DNA from: Candidatus Zixiibacteriota bacterium
GTDB lineage: Bacteria; Zixibacteria; MSB-5A5; RBG-16-43-9
Assembly: GCA_022865345.1 (NCBI GenBank)
Contig: JALHSU010000160.1
Span: 1-41,581, forward strand
Length of the DNA: 41,581 nt
Direction of reading: 5' to 3'
Part shown: piece after piece, positions 6,966 through 15,015 of the stretch
Position numbering within the stretch: position 1 is the first letter of the stretch
Layout: the number at the start of each line of letters is the position of its first letter
Made by a program: the position numbers and the translations under genes
The notes under the pieces: generated by a model
Told to the model about the DNA's origin: nothing
Database searches by the model: none
Seen by the model: the letters and a program-made list of their open reading frames with translations, nothing else

Positions 6966-8633
6966 CTAAGGGGAGCATAGAGGTCCTCCATTTTGAAAAA
7001 GGTATCTGTAGAGTTGAATCAGGTCAGAGACGTTTATACGGGAGTCGCAGTTGACATCTGCCTGGTAGGGATAGCCGGGTCTCTTACCATTTTTGAAAAG
7101 ATAGGTTAACAAAAATATCACATCTGCAATATCCGGAGTGCCGTTGTTATTAAAATCCCCCTTTTTTCTTATCACGCCGAATTCGGTGTTGTTGGTGTTG
7201 TAGTTATCATGAAAAAGCTTACCCCATAAGACCTTTTCAGGATGATAGGGGGCGTTCATATTGAAAAGATAAACATACAAATCGTTGTCATCAAATCCAT
7301 AGCCGAATAGATTTAACATTGCCATATCCAGGAGGCCATCTTTATTTATATCGTTGAAATTGGGACAGGCAATTGGAGAACCAATGACGTCCTTAGGATA
7401 ACCAGAGAATAGAGTACCATCATTATGATAGATTAAGATATGATTCGTATAGTTAGGGGAAAGTATTATATCTACCGAATTATCTCCATCATAATCAGCC
7501 AGAGCCAAATCATCATAATTCGCTCCAAAATGATACACTGGCCAGCCGGGTTGTTCTGTCCCCTCAATTCTCAAAACATGGATATTAGGCAACCCTAACA
7601 CAAATTCACCGGTTACGAACACTATCTCTTTATAACCGTCATTATCTATATCTCCGGGTATGGGTGTTGATTTGGGCTCGAATTCATAATATTTTGGAAA
7701 ACCGGGCATATAAGTTCCATCATATCTCCAGACCGCTACATAGCCATTGAACTCGGGATACTCATGAAAAGCACAGGCTAAAACCTCTAAATAGCCATCA
7801 TTGTCTAAGTCACTTAAAACCACGTGGTGGATCCAGCCAAAATAGAATCCATTTTCCGCCTTCGCTGGCCAGCCCCGTAAGGGTGTTCCATCTACGTGCC
7901 AGGCATAGATGCACTGGGAGCCAGTTGCGACTATCTCCGGTTTCCCATCTCCATCTAAATCTCCAACTGCTGGCTGTTGCGCAATATACTCATAAGGTAG
8001 ATTAGCTACCCGCTGGGGCCAGCCTGGTAGAATTTCTCCTTTGTAATTGTAAATATATACTAAGGTATCGAGATCGTAGTGAACCTGACCAGAGGCTATG
8101 ATTTCCAATTTCCCATCCCCATCCAAATCATACAGGGCAGGGGCAGTCGCGGACCCACCCGTGAATTCAACAGGAAATCCTTGTATCAAAGAACCGTCCT
8201 TATGAAACACGTATAATAAGCTGAAATATTGCCCTCTTTGCCATTTAGTAACTGCGATATCAAGTTCTCCATCCCCATCCACATCCCCCACTGCCGGGAT
8301 TGTTTGCCAGTAAGCAGATTCAGGTTCTGCAACAACGGGCCAGTTATTCAGGTTAGTGCCATTACCTCTCCAGATATACAGGCTATCATAAGGAAAACCG
8401 CCAACTATCTCTAAGTCCGACAGGGTGTCTAAATCGGACAAAACAACAGACATGGTGGGCGTGCTCAGTCCTTTATAGTGAAACACCTTTGGCCAACCAG
8501 TGTGTAGGATGGGTTGGTTCAGCGTATCAGATGAAGGGTAAGCCTCTGAAATTCCGGATAGATTTAAAGTCAGAAAAATAAGGAAGAAAGAAAATTTAAC
8601 AAATTGATATTTTCTTGAAGGTTTAGAATTCAT
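6966..8633 (-). CDS. Secreted FG-GAP beta-propeller protein with C-terminal dockerin (copy 1)
   Basis: 555 residues. A signal peptide spans about 1-31 (KFSFFLIFLTLNLSGISEA). The body is an integrin-alpha-like FG-GAP/VCBS propeller: seven calcium-loop motifs of DxDxDG type (GDVDGDGELD, YDLDGDGKLE, GDLDGDGKPE, SDLDNDGYLE, GDIDNDGYKE, ADYDGDNSVD, NDINKDGLLD), each preceded by a GWP/GFP/GYP strand. The last 70 residues are a type I dockerin-like pair of calcium loops, DFNNNGTPDIADV and DVNCDSRINVSDL, each followed by a helix. Such proteins are exported and usually surface or extracellular. It is the last gene of a three-gene operon, 84 nt after copy 2, and has no small partner gene of its own. 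Central residues are almost identical to copies 2 and 3. No cohesin is encoded in the window. Function beyond calcium-dependent binding is unknown. Confidence 0.85.
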   Translation of the reverse strand: MNSKPSRKYQFVKFSFFLIFLTLNLSGISEAYPSSDTLNQPILHTGWPKVFHYKGLSTPTMSVVLSDLDTLSDLEIVGGFPYDSLYIWRGNGTNLNNWPVVAEPESAYWQTIPAVGDVDGDGELDIAVTKWQRGQYFSLLYVFHKDGSLIQGFPVEFTGGSATAPALYDLDGDGKLEIIASGQVHYDLDTLVYIYNYKGEILPGWPQRVANLPYEYIAQQPAVGDLDGDGKPEIVATGSQCIYAWHVDGTPLRGWPAKAENGFYFGWIHHVVLSDLDNDGYLEVLACAFHEYPEFNGYVAVWRYDGTYMPGFPKYYEFEPKSTPIPGDIDNDGYKEIVFVTGEFVLGLPNIHVLRIEGTEQPGWPVYHFGANYDDLALADYDGDNSVDIILSPNYTNHILIYHNDGTLFSGYPKDVIGSPIACPNFNDINKDGLLDMAMLNLFGYGFDDNDLYVYLFNMNAPYHPEKVLWGKLFHDNYNTNNTEFGVIRKKGDFNNNGTPDIADVIFLLTYLFKNGKRPGYPYQADVNCDSRINVSDLIQLYRYLFQNGGPLCSP

Positions 8634-8717
8634 TTTTTCTGCTCAGGGCGGATGTTATCATTTGCCCATTCTCTTGTTGAATGATGACTGCGAGGAAGAG
8701 CACAGAGCCTTCAAGGA

Positions 8718-10391
8718 TTAAGATGAACACAGGGATTTTCCGCTTTTGAACAGATAGTTATACAGTTGAATCAGGTCAGAGACGTTTATACGTGAGTCGC
8801 AGTTGACATCTGCCTGATAAGGATAGCCGGGCTTTTTGCCGTTTTTGAAAAGATAGTTCAATAAGAATATCACATCTGTGATATCCGGTGAACCGTTGTT
8901 ATTAAAATCCCCCTTTTTTCTTATCACGCCGAACTCGGTATTGTTGGTGTTGTAGTTATCGTGAAAAAGCTTACCCCATAAGATTTTTTCAGGGTGATAG
9001 GGGACGTTCATATTGAAAAGATAGACATAATAATATTGATAATTTTCAGGAGCATAAAGGGTCAACATTGCCATATCTGTTGACCCATTTTTATTCACAT
9101 CACCAAAATTAGGGCAAAAATCGATAGTCGAACCTACAAGCTCTAAAGGGTACCCCTGAGCTAATGTTCCATCTTTATGATAGGCATAGATTATGCCCTT
9201 ATAATCGTAAGGGTCTTGTCGATCTGACCCCCTGATAATTACCTCAATTGAATTGTCCCCATCGATGTCAACCAGTGACAGGTCGTTATAACAGGCATCA
9301 GAATAATACACTGGCCAACCGGGCATTTCTGTTCCATCAATTCTCAAAGCATGGATATTAGGCAACCCTAACACAAATTCACCGGTTACGAACACTATCT
9401 CTTTATAACCATCATTATCTATATCTCCAGGTATAGGTGTCGATTTGGGTTCGAATTCATAATATTTAGGAAAACCGGGCATATAAGTTCCATCATGTCT
9501 CCAGACCGCTACATAGCCATTGAACTCAGGATATTCATGGAAAGCAGAGGCTAAAACCTCTAAATAACCGTCATTGTCTAAGTCACTTAAGACCACATGG
9601 TGGATCCAGCCAAAATAGAATCCATTTTCCGCCTTCACTGGCCAGCCCCGTAGGGGGGTTCCATCTACGTGCCAGGCATAGATGCACTGGGAGCCGGTTG
9701 CGACTATCTCCGGTTCCCCATCTCCATCTAAATCACCGATTGCAGGTTGCTGCGCAATATACTCATAAGGTAGATTAGCCACCCTTTGAGGCCAACCTGG
9801 TAGAATTTCTCCTTTGTAGTTGTAAACATATATCAGGGTATCTGTCCAGTAGTGTTGGGCACCAGAGACAATAATCTCTAATTTCCCATCTCCATTTAAG
9901 TCATAGAGAGATGGATCAATGATACGAGTCCCCAAGAATTCAACCGGGAATCCAGACATTAAAGAGCCATCCTTATGAAAGACATAAAGAAAACCGCTGT
10001 ACTTCCCTTCCTGCCACTTTGTAGCTGCAAGATCTAATTCTCCATCACCATCTACATCCCCGACTACGGGTACTCTTCTCCATCGGGCAGCTTCCGGCTC
10101 TGCTACAATAGGCCAGTTAGTTAGATTTGTCCCATCATATCTCCAGACGTAAAGGCTGTCGTAGAAACCTCCCACTATTTCTAAATCCGAAAGTGTATCT
10201 AAGTTGGCTAAAACAACTGACCAGGTTTTGCCTCTGGGGAGAAACTTGGGCCAGCCAGGGAATGGGATAGGTTGATTCAGGGTGTCAGATGAAGGGTAAG
10301 CCTCTGAAATTCCGGATAGATCTAAAGTCAGAAAAATGAGGAAGAAAGAAAATTTAACAAATTGATACATTCTTGAAGGGTTAGAATTCAT
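8718..10391 (-). CDS. Secreted FG-GAP beta-propeller protein with C-terminal dockerin (copy 2)
   Basis: 557 residues, same architecture as copy 1: signal peptide (about 1-31), FG-GAP propeller with repeated DxDxDG loops, and a dockerin-like tail (DFNNNGSPDITDV, DVNCDSRINVSDL). The block from GWPQRVANLPYEY through GLPNIH (about 155 residues) differs from copy 1 at only a handful of positions. The blade after it (about residues 360-440) is strongly diverged and slightly longer. The C-terminal 80 residues are again nearly identical. AAGGTG precedes ATG 10391. The upstream neighbour is the 132-residue exported protein (67 nt away, separated by a hairpin), and copy 1 follows. Most likely a paralogue made by tandem duplication and partially homogenised afterwards. 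Confidence 0.85.
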   Translation of the reverse strand: MNSNPSRMYQFVKFSFFLIFLTLDLSGISEAYPSSDTLNQPIPFPGWPKFLPRGKTWSVVLANLDTLSDLEIVGGFYDSLYVWRYDGTNLTNWPIVAEPEAARWRRVPVVGDVDGDGELDLAATKWQEGKYSGFLYVFHKDGSLMSGFPVEFLGTRIIDPSLYDLNGDGKLEIIVSGAQHYWTDTLIYVYNYKGEILPGWPQRVANLPYEYIAQQPAIGDLDGDGEPEIVATGSQCIYAWHVDGTPLRGWPVKAENGFYFGWIHHVVLSDLDNDGYLEVLASAFHEYPEFNGYVAVWRHDGTYMPGFPKYYEFEPKSTPIPGDIDNDGYKEIVFVTGEFVLGLPNIHALRIDGTEMPGWPVYYSDACYNDLSLVDIDGDNSIEVIIRGSDRQDPYDYKGIIYAYHKDGTLAQGYPLELVGSTIDFCPNFGDVNKNGSTDMAMLTLYAPENYQYYYVYLFNMNVPYHPEKILWGKLFHDNYNTNNTEFGVIRKKGDFNNNGSPDITDVIFLLNYLFKNGKKPGYPYQADVNCDSRINVSDLIQLYNYLFKSGKSLCSS

Positions 10392-10413
10392 TTTTTACAC
10401 CTTCTTTTTGCTT

Positions 10414-10444
10414 AAGAGGGCGGTGAAATTATCACCGCCCTCTT
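10414..10444 (-). promoter_or_regulatory. Intercistronic hairpin between small exported gene and FG-GAP copy 2
   Basis: Perfect 13-bp stem AAGAGGGCGGTGA (10414-10426) / TCACCGCCCTCTT (10432-10444). In the minus transcript no U-run follows it. It ends about 10 nt before the FG-GAP ribosome site, so it more likely affects mRNA stability or relative expression than termination. A sequence-divergent hairpin sits at the same place in the other operon (12860-12888). Confidence 0.6.
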
Positions 10445-10458
10445 CGAAACTCGTTTGC

Positions 10459-10857
10459 CTATTTCTGTTGCGATACGGGTTTGTCCATAACCACATTCTG
10501 GGTAACAAGTGCAGTTGTATCTGGCCAGTAAACATAATACATATCTGATTCGGCATTTTCTCCTTCACCATGTACATAATAGTGTCCGGGATGGGGCGGG
10601 ACGAGTTCGTTATACCAGAACTTATTGCCGCCTCCTATAATAGGCACATAAATATCAAGACGATAGGCAGTGGAGTCATAAAGCCAAACATAATCGGAAT
10701 CACCCGGTAGGTAGCGAGGGTCAGGATAAGAGACTGAGCCAGAGATTTGTCCTCCTGGTGACCCTTCACCTGCTATTAGCAAAATAGCAACTGTAGTGAC
10801 AGAGACGAAAATGGTTATGGCCAATAAACATAAGATTACTCTATTCTTTTTTGACAT
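10459..10857 (-). CDS. Small exported protein of unknown family (copy B)
   Basis: 132 residues; I do not recognise the family. The N-terminus is basic then hydrophobic (about 7-28, a signal peptide or signal anchor). The rest is a short, aromatic-rich beta domain without cysteines. It is a clear homologue of the 133-residue protein at 12896: shared landmarks are GSVSYPDPRYLPG, then a GGGNKFWYN strand, PGHYYVHGEGEN, YYVYW and a final VVMDKP. The pattern (Gly-Xaa-Val-Xaa-Tyr, beta strands, PGxYYV) looks like a small carboxypeptidase-regulatory or transthyretin-like sandwich, but that is an impression, not a match. GGGGGAG precedes the ATG. It is the first gene of an operon with FG-GAP copies 2 and 1, which suggests co-export or a physical partnership. 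Confidence 0.75.
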   Translation of the reverse strand: MSKKNRVILCLLAITIFVSVTTVAILLIAGEGSPGGQISGSVSYPDPRYLPGDSDYVWLYDSTAYRLDIYVPIIGGGNKFWYNELVPPHPGHYYVHGEGENAESDMYYVYWPDTTALVTQNVVMDKPVSQQK

Positions 10858-10911
10858 AACTCCCCCAAAAAAAGCTATAAAAGGTTAAAGGTTTTTGATC
10901 TTTTAAAGCAA

Positions 10912-10943
10912 TAGCCCACCCATCCATATGGATGAGTGGGCTA
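10912..10943 (-). repeat. Leader hairpin, operon B (CTAC-flanked palindrome)
   Basis: TAGCCCACCCATCCA (10912-10926) pairs, with one mismatch, with TGGATGAGTGGGCTA (10929-10943); C follows, so the minus strand reads GTAG at the hairpin base. It lies in the 5' untranslated leader and is duplicated in the other operon (13352-13383). Confidence 0.65.
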
Positions 10944-10971
10944 CAACCTTAAAGCTAAACCAATAGTTTTC

Positions 10972-10988
10972 GAGAGAGAGAGAGAGAG
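10972..10988. repeat. (GA)8 dinucleotide tract in the leader of operon B
   Basis: Eight GA units plus G on the plus strand, that is (CT)n in the transcript. The paralogous leader has five units at 13412-13422, so the tract has changed length since the duplication. Confidence 0.8.
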
Positions 10989-11049
10989 TATTTTCTATAG
11001 TCCATAACTCACCCTGAGAAGATAGATTTTTTTCTTTAATTCTAATTAC

Positions 11050-11077
11050 ATTATATAATAGTTTATTGTTTTGTCAA
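11050..11077 (-). promoter_or_regulatory. Perfect consensus sigma70 promoter, operon B
   Basis: On the minus strand TTGACA (11077-11072), a 16-nt spacer, TATAAT (11055-11050). Both hexamers are exact consensus. It would drive the small exported gene and FG-GAP copies 2 and 1 through a leader of about 185 nt. Nothing gene-like is seen between it and the stop of FG-GAP copy 3 at 11166. Confidence 0.8.
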
Positions 11078-11165
11078 GCATTTTTTGTTGACAAAACCTT
11101 CATTTTATTAGAAGCATATTTAAAGCAAGTTTTTTTTATAGTGTGAAACCGAGAATTTTTTGGGA

Positions 11166-12836
11166 TCAAGAAGGGCATAATGGTCCTCCATTTTGAAAAA
11201 GGTACCTGTAGAGTTGAATCAGGTCAGAGACGTTTATACGGGAGTTGCAGTTGACATCTGCCTGATAGGGGTAACCGGGCTTTTTGCCGTTTTTGAAAAG
11301 ATAGTTCAATAAGAATATCACATCTGTGATATCCGGTGAACCGTTGTTATTAAAATCCCCCTTTTTTCTTATCACGCCGAATTCGGTGTTGTTGGTGTTG
11401 CAGTTATCATGAAAAAGCTTACCCCATAAGATTTTTTCAGGATGGTAGGGGACATTCATATTGAAAAGATAAACGTAGTAGTTGCCGTATTGAGTAAGCA
11501 TTGCCATGTCCAATAAGCCATCCTTATTCACATCGCTGAAATTGGGGCAAAAATCATTGGTCCATCCAAAAAAATCTAAAGGATAACCGCGAACCAAGGT
11601 TCCATCCTTATGGTATGCAAAGATCCTACCGTATTTATGTAATGGTTTCTTATTTTGTCCCCTGACTATTATCTCCACTGAGTTGTCTCCATCAATATCA
11701 ACCAGTGCCAGATCATTATAAGTCAATTCTTCAAGATAAATTGGCCAGCCGGGTTGTTCTGTTCCATCTATTCTTAAAACGTGTATATTAGGCAGACCTA
11801 AGATAAATTCACCAGTTAAAAATACTATCTCTTTATAACCATCATTATCTATATCTCCGGGTATGGGTGTGGATTTGGGTTCATATTCATAATATTTGGG
11901 AAAGCCCGGCATATAGGTTCCATCGTATCTCCAGACTGCTACATAGCCGGTGAAAATGGGGTAGTCGTGAAAGGCACTGGCTAAAACTTCTAAATAACCA
12001 TCGTTGTCTAAATCACTTAAGACCACATGGTGGATCCAGCCAAAGAAGTGGTCTTTTTCTGCTTTAACCGGCCAGCCCCGTAGGGGAGTTCCATCTATAT
12101 GCCAGGCATAGATTGCCTGGGAGCCGGTTGCTACTATCTCCGGTTCCCCATCTCCATCTAAATCTCCAACTGCTGGCTGTTGGGCAATATACTCATAAGG
12201 TAGATTAGCCACCCTTTGAGGCCAACCTGGAAGAACTTCTCCTTTGGAGTCATAGACATATACTAAAGTATCGATGTAAAAGTGAACCTGACCAGAGACT
12301 ATGATTTCCAATTTCCCATCCCCATCCAAATCATAAAGAGCCGGAGCAGTTGCAGATGCGCCTAGGATTTCTACTGGAAACCCTTGCATTACAGAACCAT
12401 CCTTATTAAAGACATATAATGAACTGACAAATTCCCCTCTCTTCCATTTGGTTACTGCAATATCGGGTTCTCCATCTCCATCCACATCCCCTACTGCCGG
12501 GACTAATTCCCAGTAAGCAGATTCCGGCTCTGCCATAGCAGGCCAGTTAGGTAGATTGGTGCCATCATATCTCCAGACATAAAGACTGTCAAAGGGGAAT
12601 CCTCCGATTATCTCTAAATCCGGCAGGGTGTCTAAATCGGCTAAAACCACTGACTGGGTGGGAGCGCTTGGTTCATCATAGGGGAAGATCTTGGGCCAGC
12701 CGGGGAATAGGATGGGTTGATTCAGGGTGTCAGATGAGGAATGAACCTCTGAAGATTTAAACAGACTTAAGATCAAAAAGGCAAGGAGGGGAAAAATTTT
12801 AACAAATCCATATTTTTTTGAAGATTTAGAATTCAT
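11166..12836 (-). CDS. Secreted FG-GAP beta-propeller protein with C-terminal dockerin (copy 3)
   Basis: 556 residues with the same order of parts: signal peptide (about 1-32), propeller with DxDxDG calcium loops, and a dockerin-like end (DFNNNGSPDITDV, DVNCNSRINVSDL). It resembles copy 1 in the N-terminal blades (SATAPALYDLDGDGKLEII is shared with copy 1 and not with copy 2). It resembles copy 2 in the variable late blade (LVDIDGDNSVEIIVRG). So the three copies are mosaics of one another. The start at 12836 follows AGAAGG. It is preceded by the 133-residue exported gene (59 nt upstream, hairpin between). Secretion and calcium binding are well supported; the ligand is unknown. Confidence 0.85.
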   Translation of the reverse strand: MNSKSSKKYGFVKIFPLLAFLILSLFKSSEVHSSSDTLNQPILFPGWPKIFPYDEPSAPTQSVVLADLDTLPDLEIIGGFPFDSLYVWRYDGTNLPNWPAMAEPESAYWELVPAVGDVDGDGEPDIAVTKWKRGEFVSSLYVFNKDGSVMQGFPVEILGASATAPALYDLDGDGKLEIIVSGQVHFYIDTLVYVYDSKGEVLPGWPQRVANLPYEYIAQQPAVGDLDGDGEPEIVATGSQAIYAWHIDGTPLRGWPVKAEKDHFFGWIHHVVLSDLDNDGYLEVLASAFHDYPIFTGYVAVWRYDGTYMPGFPKYYEYEPKSTPIPGDIDNDGYKEIVFLTGEFILGLPNIHVLRIDGTEQPGWPIYLEELTYNDLALVDIDGDNSVEIIVRGQNKKPLHKYGRIFAYHKDGTLVRGYPLDFFGWTNDFCPNFSDVNKDGLLDMAMLTQYGNYYVYLFNMNVPYHPEKILWGKLFHDNCNTNNTEFGVIRKKGDFNNNGSPDITDVIFLLNYLFKNGKKPGYPYQADVNCNSRINVSDLIQLYRYLFQNGGPLCPS

Positions 12837-12859
12837 ATTGTGAACCTTCTTTTTACTTT

Positions 12860-12888
12860 AGACGGTGGTGAAACTATCACCACCGTCT
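12860..12888 (-). promoter_or_regulatory. Intercistronic hairpin between small exported gene and FG-GAP copy 3
   Basis: 12-bp stem AGACGGTGGTGA (12860-12871) / TCACCACCGTCT (12877-12888). It holds the same position as the hairpin at 10414-10444, but several base pairs differ while pairing is kept. Confidence 0.6.
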
Positions 12889-12895
12889 TTAAAAA

Positions 12896-13297
12896 TCATC
12901 TGCCTGGGCTCTGTTGCATATTAGGCAGGTCCATAACCACCTCCTGTTCAAGTCTATCTCCTATTTCCCAGTAAACCAGATAATAGTTAGAACTGCAATT
13001 TTCCCCTTTTCCCCAAACATAGTAGTAGCCGGATGCATCTGGAATAAGCGCGTTATACCAGTGCTTACCACCACCACCTTGAATGGTTACAAATTTAATC
13101 TCATCATGACTGGGATACTCGCAAAGATAAACTTTATCAGTCACACCAGGAAGTAACCTAGGATCCGGATAAGAGACAGTTCCAAAAATTTCTGCTGGTG
13201 GATTCTCTCCGGCCTGGAGTAGAATCGTGATCGCGAGAATAGAGCAAAAAAAGGCTATGGCCAACAAATACAAGAGTACTTTGTTCTTTTTTAACAT
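12896..13297 (-). CDS. Small exported protein of unknown family (copy A)
   Basis: 133 residues, homologous to the protein at 10459-10857. A basic N-terminus (MLKKNK) is followed by a hydrophobic export signal or anchor (about 7-28) and a compact beta-rich domain with GTVSYPDPRLLPG, GGGGKHWYNALIP, YYYVWGKGEN and EVVMDLP landmarks. The two copies are much less alike than the FG-GAP proteins beside them, so they have diverged or escaped homogenisation. One cysteine pair (in LCEYPS and ENCSSN) occurs only in this copy and could form a disulfide. ATGGGGGA precedes the ATG at 13297. First gene of a two-gene operon with FG-GAP copy 3. Function unknown. Confidence 0.75.
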   Translation of the reverse strand: MLKKNKVLLYLLAIAFFCSILAITILLQAGENPPAEIFGTVSYPDPRLLPGVTDKVYLCEYPSHDEIKFVTIQGGGGKHWYNALIPDASGYYYVWGKGENCSSNYYLVYWEIGDRLEQEVVMDLPNMQQSPGR

Positions 13298-13351
13298 AAA
13301 TCCCCCATAAAAAGGCTAAAAGTTAAGGGTTAGATTTTTTAATTAAAGCAA

Positions 13352-13383
13352 TAGCCCACCCATCCAGATGGATGGGTGGGCTA
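13352..13383 (-). repeat. Leader hairpin, operon A
   Basis: TAGCCCACCCATCCA (13352-13366) pairs perfectly with TGGATGGGTGGGCTA, followed by C, in the 5' leader of operon A. A (GA)5 tract follows at 13412-13422. It is a duplicate of 10912-10943. Confidence 0.65.
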
Positions 13384-13482
13384 CAATGTTAAAGTTAAGC
13401 CAATACCTTTCGAGAGAGAGAGTATTCTCTATATTCCATAACTCACCCTGAGAAGATAATTTTTTTCTTTAATTCTAATTAC

Positions 13483-13510
13483 ATTATATAATAGTTTATT
13501 GTTTTGTCAA
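13483..13510 (-). promoter_or_regulatory. Perfect consensus sigma70 promoter, operon A
   Basis: On the minus strand TTGACA (13510-13505), 16-nt spacer, TATAAT (13488-13483), identical in sequence to the operon B promoter. The leader to ATG 13297 is about 180 nt. The region is divergent from accC. Confidence 0.8.
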
Positions 13511-13562
13511 GCATTTTTTTGCGACTCGATTCACAACAAAACATAAATTTTCACTTGCTATT

Positions 13563-13594
13563 TTGACTAAAAAAAGATAAATTCAACCTATAAT
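13563..13594 (+). promoter_or_regulatory. Weak candidate promoter for accC
   Basis: An exact TATAAT at 13589-13594, about 33 nt upstream of the accC start. The nearest -35-like box, TTGACT (13563-13568), is 20 nt away, longer than usual, so only the -10 is convincing. Confidence 0.35.
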
Positions 13595-13626
13595 TTTAGC
13601 GTATGAATGTTTAACCAGGATGAAAT

Positions 13627-14994
13627 TTGTTTAAGAAAATATTGATAGCTAACCGAGGGGAGATCGCCCTAAGGATTATCCGGGCATGTAAAGAGTTAGG
13701 AATTGCTGCCGTGGCCGTGCATTCGGATGCGGATGTGAACTCTTTGCACGTCAGGTTTGCAGACGAGGCAGTCTGCATCGGTCCGGCCAAAGCTACTGAG
13801 AGTTATCTGGATCCAAAGAGAATAATCAGCGCGGCTGAGGTGACCAATGCTGAAGCGATTCATCCGGGATATGGCTTTTTAGCCGAGAATGCCGATTTCG
13901 CCGAGATCTGCGAATCCTGCAAGATAAAGTTCATCGGACCCACCTCACAGATGATCAGGCAGATGGGTGACAAAGCTGTTGCCAAGCAGATGATGAAGGA
14001 AGCAGGGGTTCCGGTTATTCCGGGAAGTGAGGGAGTAGTCAAAAGCATAGAAGAAGCTCAGCAGATGGCTTCCGAAATCGGATACCCGCTTTTGATCAAG
14101 GCCGCAGGGGGTGGAGGTGGCAAGGGGATGAGGGTAGCGACGAATGACGAGGAGCTAAAAAAAGGCTATGAAATGGCAAAGATGGAAGCGGAGGCGGCTT
14201 TCGGAAATCCCGAAGTCTATATAGAAAAGTATATTTTAAATCCCAGGCACGTCGAGTTTCAGATTATGGGTGATAGTCACGGTAATTTAATACACTTAGG
14301 TGAAAGGGATTGTACCATTCAAAGAAGACACCAGAAGCTGATCGAGGAGTCCCCTTCGCCGGCTCTGACTACTTCTTTAAGAGTCGAAATGGGAAGGGCA
14401 GCGGTGGTGGGTGCTTCCCGCATAGGTTACGAGAGCGTCGGCACCATCGAGTTTCTTTTAGATAAAAGCGGCAATTTTTATTTTATGGAGATGAATACCC
14501 GGATTCAGGTGGAGCATCCAGTAACTGAAGAGGTAACCGGGATCGACCTATTAAAAGAGCAGATCAAAATAGCGGCTGGCGAAAAGCTTTCCCGGACCCA
14601 GGAGGAGATAATCCTTAAAGGACATGCCATCGAGTGCCGGATCAATGCGGAAGACCCGGAAAAAGATTTCATGCCCAGCCCCGGTTTGATCAAAAGTTTT
14701 CACGTACCAGGCGGGCATGGTATCAGAGTGGATACGCATGCTTATGCCGGATATGAGATACCGCCATATTACGATTCCCTGGTGGCTAAGCTGATCTCAG
14801 TAGCTGATACCCGGGAAGAGTCTATCCTCAAGATGAGGAGAGCATTAGACGAGTTCATCCTTGAGGGAATTAAAACGACCATTCCATTTTATAAAAAAGT
14901 CTTCTCCAATCCAAATTTTATAAGCGGAGAGTATGACACATCTTTTGTGGAAAGCCTGTTTAAGGAAAATTTAAAAGAGAAGGTATCCATTTAA
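13627..14994 (+). CDS. accC: Biotin carboxylase subunit of acetyl-CoA carboxylase
   Basis: 455 residues, full length for AccC. It carboxylates biotin on AccB using ATP and bicarbonate. The start is TTG 13627 (reading [20 protein letters not shown]); this N-terminus is the family's first beta-alpha unit, so the TTG is right although AGGA is the only ribosome site. The glycine-rich ATP loop is [11 protein letters not shown] (159-169, K166). [15 protein letters not shown] and [14 protein letters not shown] carry the metal/bicarbonate and catalytic residues. The C-terminal domain ends with the usual [12 protein letters not shown]. It is 21 nt upstream of gcvH and transcribed with it rather than with accB, an unusual pairing of the biotin and lipoyl carriers' partners. 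Confidence 0.95.
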   Translation: MFKKILIANRGEIALRIIRACKELGIAAVAVHSDADVNSLHVRFADEAVCIGPAKATESYLDPKRIISAAEVTNAEAIHPGYGFLAENADFAEICESCKIKFIGPTSQMIRQMGDKAVAKQMMKEAGVPVIPGSEGVVKSIEEAQQMASEIGYPLLIKAAGGGGGKGMRVATNDEELKKGYEMAKMEAEAAFGNPEVYIEKYILNPRHVEFQIMGDSHGNLIHLGERDCTIQRRHQKLIEESPSPALTTSLRVEMGRAAVVGASRIGYESVGTIEFLLDKSGNFYFMEMNTRIQVEHPVTEEVTGIDLLKEQIKIAAGEKLSRTQEEIILKGHAIECRINAEDPEKDFMPSPGLIKSFHVPGGHGIRVDTHAYAGYEIPPYYDSLVAKLISVADTREESILKMRRALDEFILEGIKTTIPFYKKVFSNPNFISGEYDTSFVESLFKENLKEKVSI

Positions 14995-15015
14995 TTTTTT
15001 AATCAGGAGGGAAAG

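Noticed and set aside
6966-13297. The secreted-protein array as a phage or transposon
   Set aside because: No integrase, transposase, att-like direct repeats or phage structural genes; tandem duplication explains the content.
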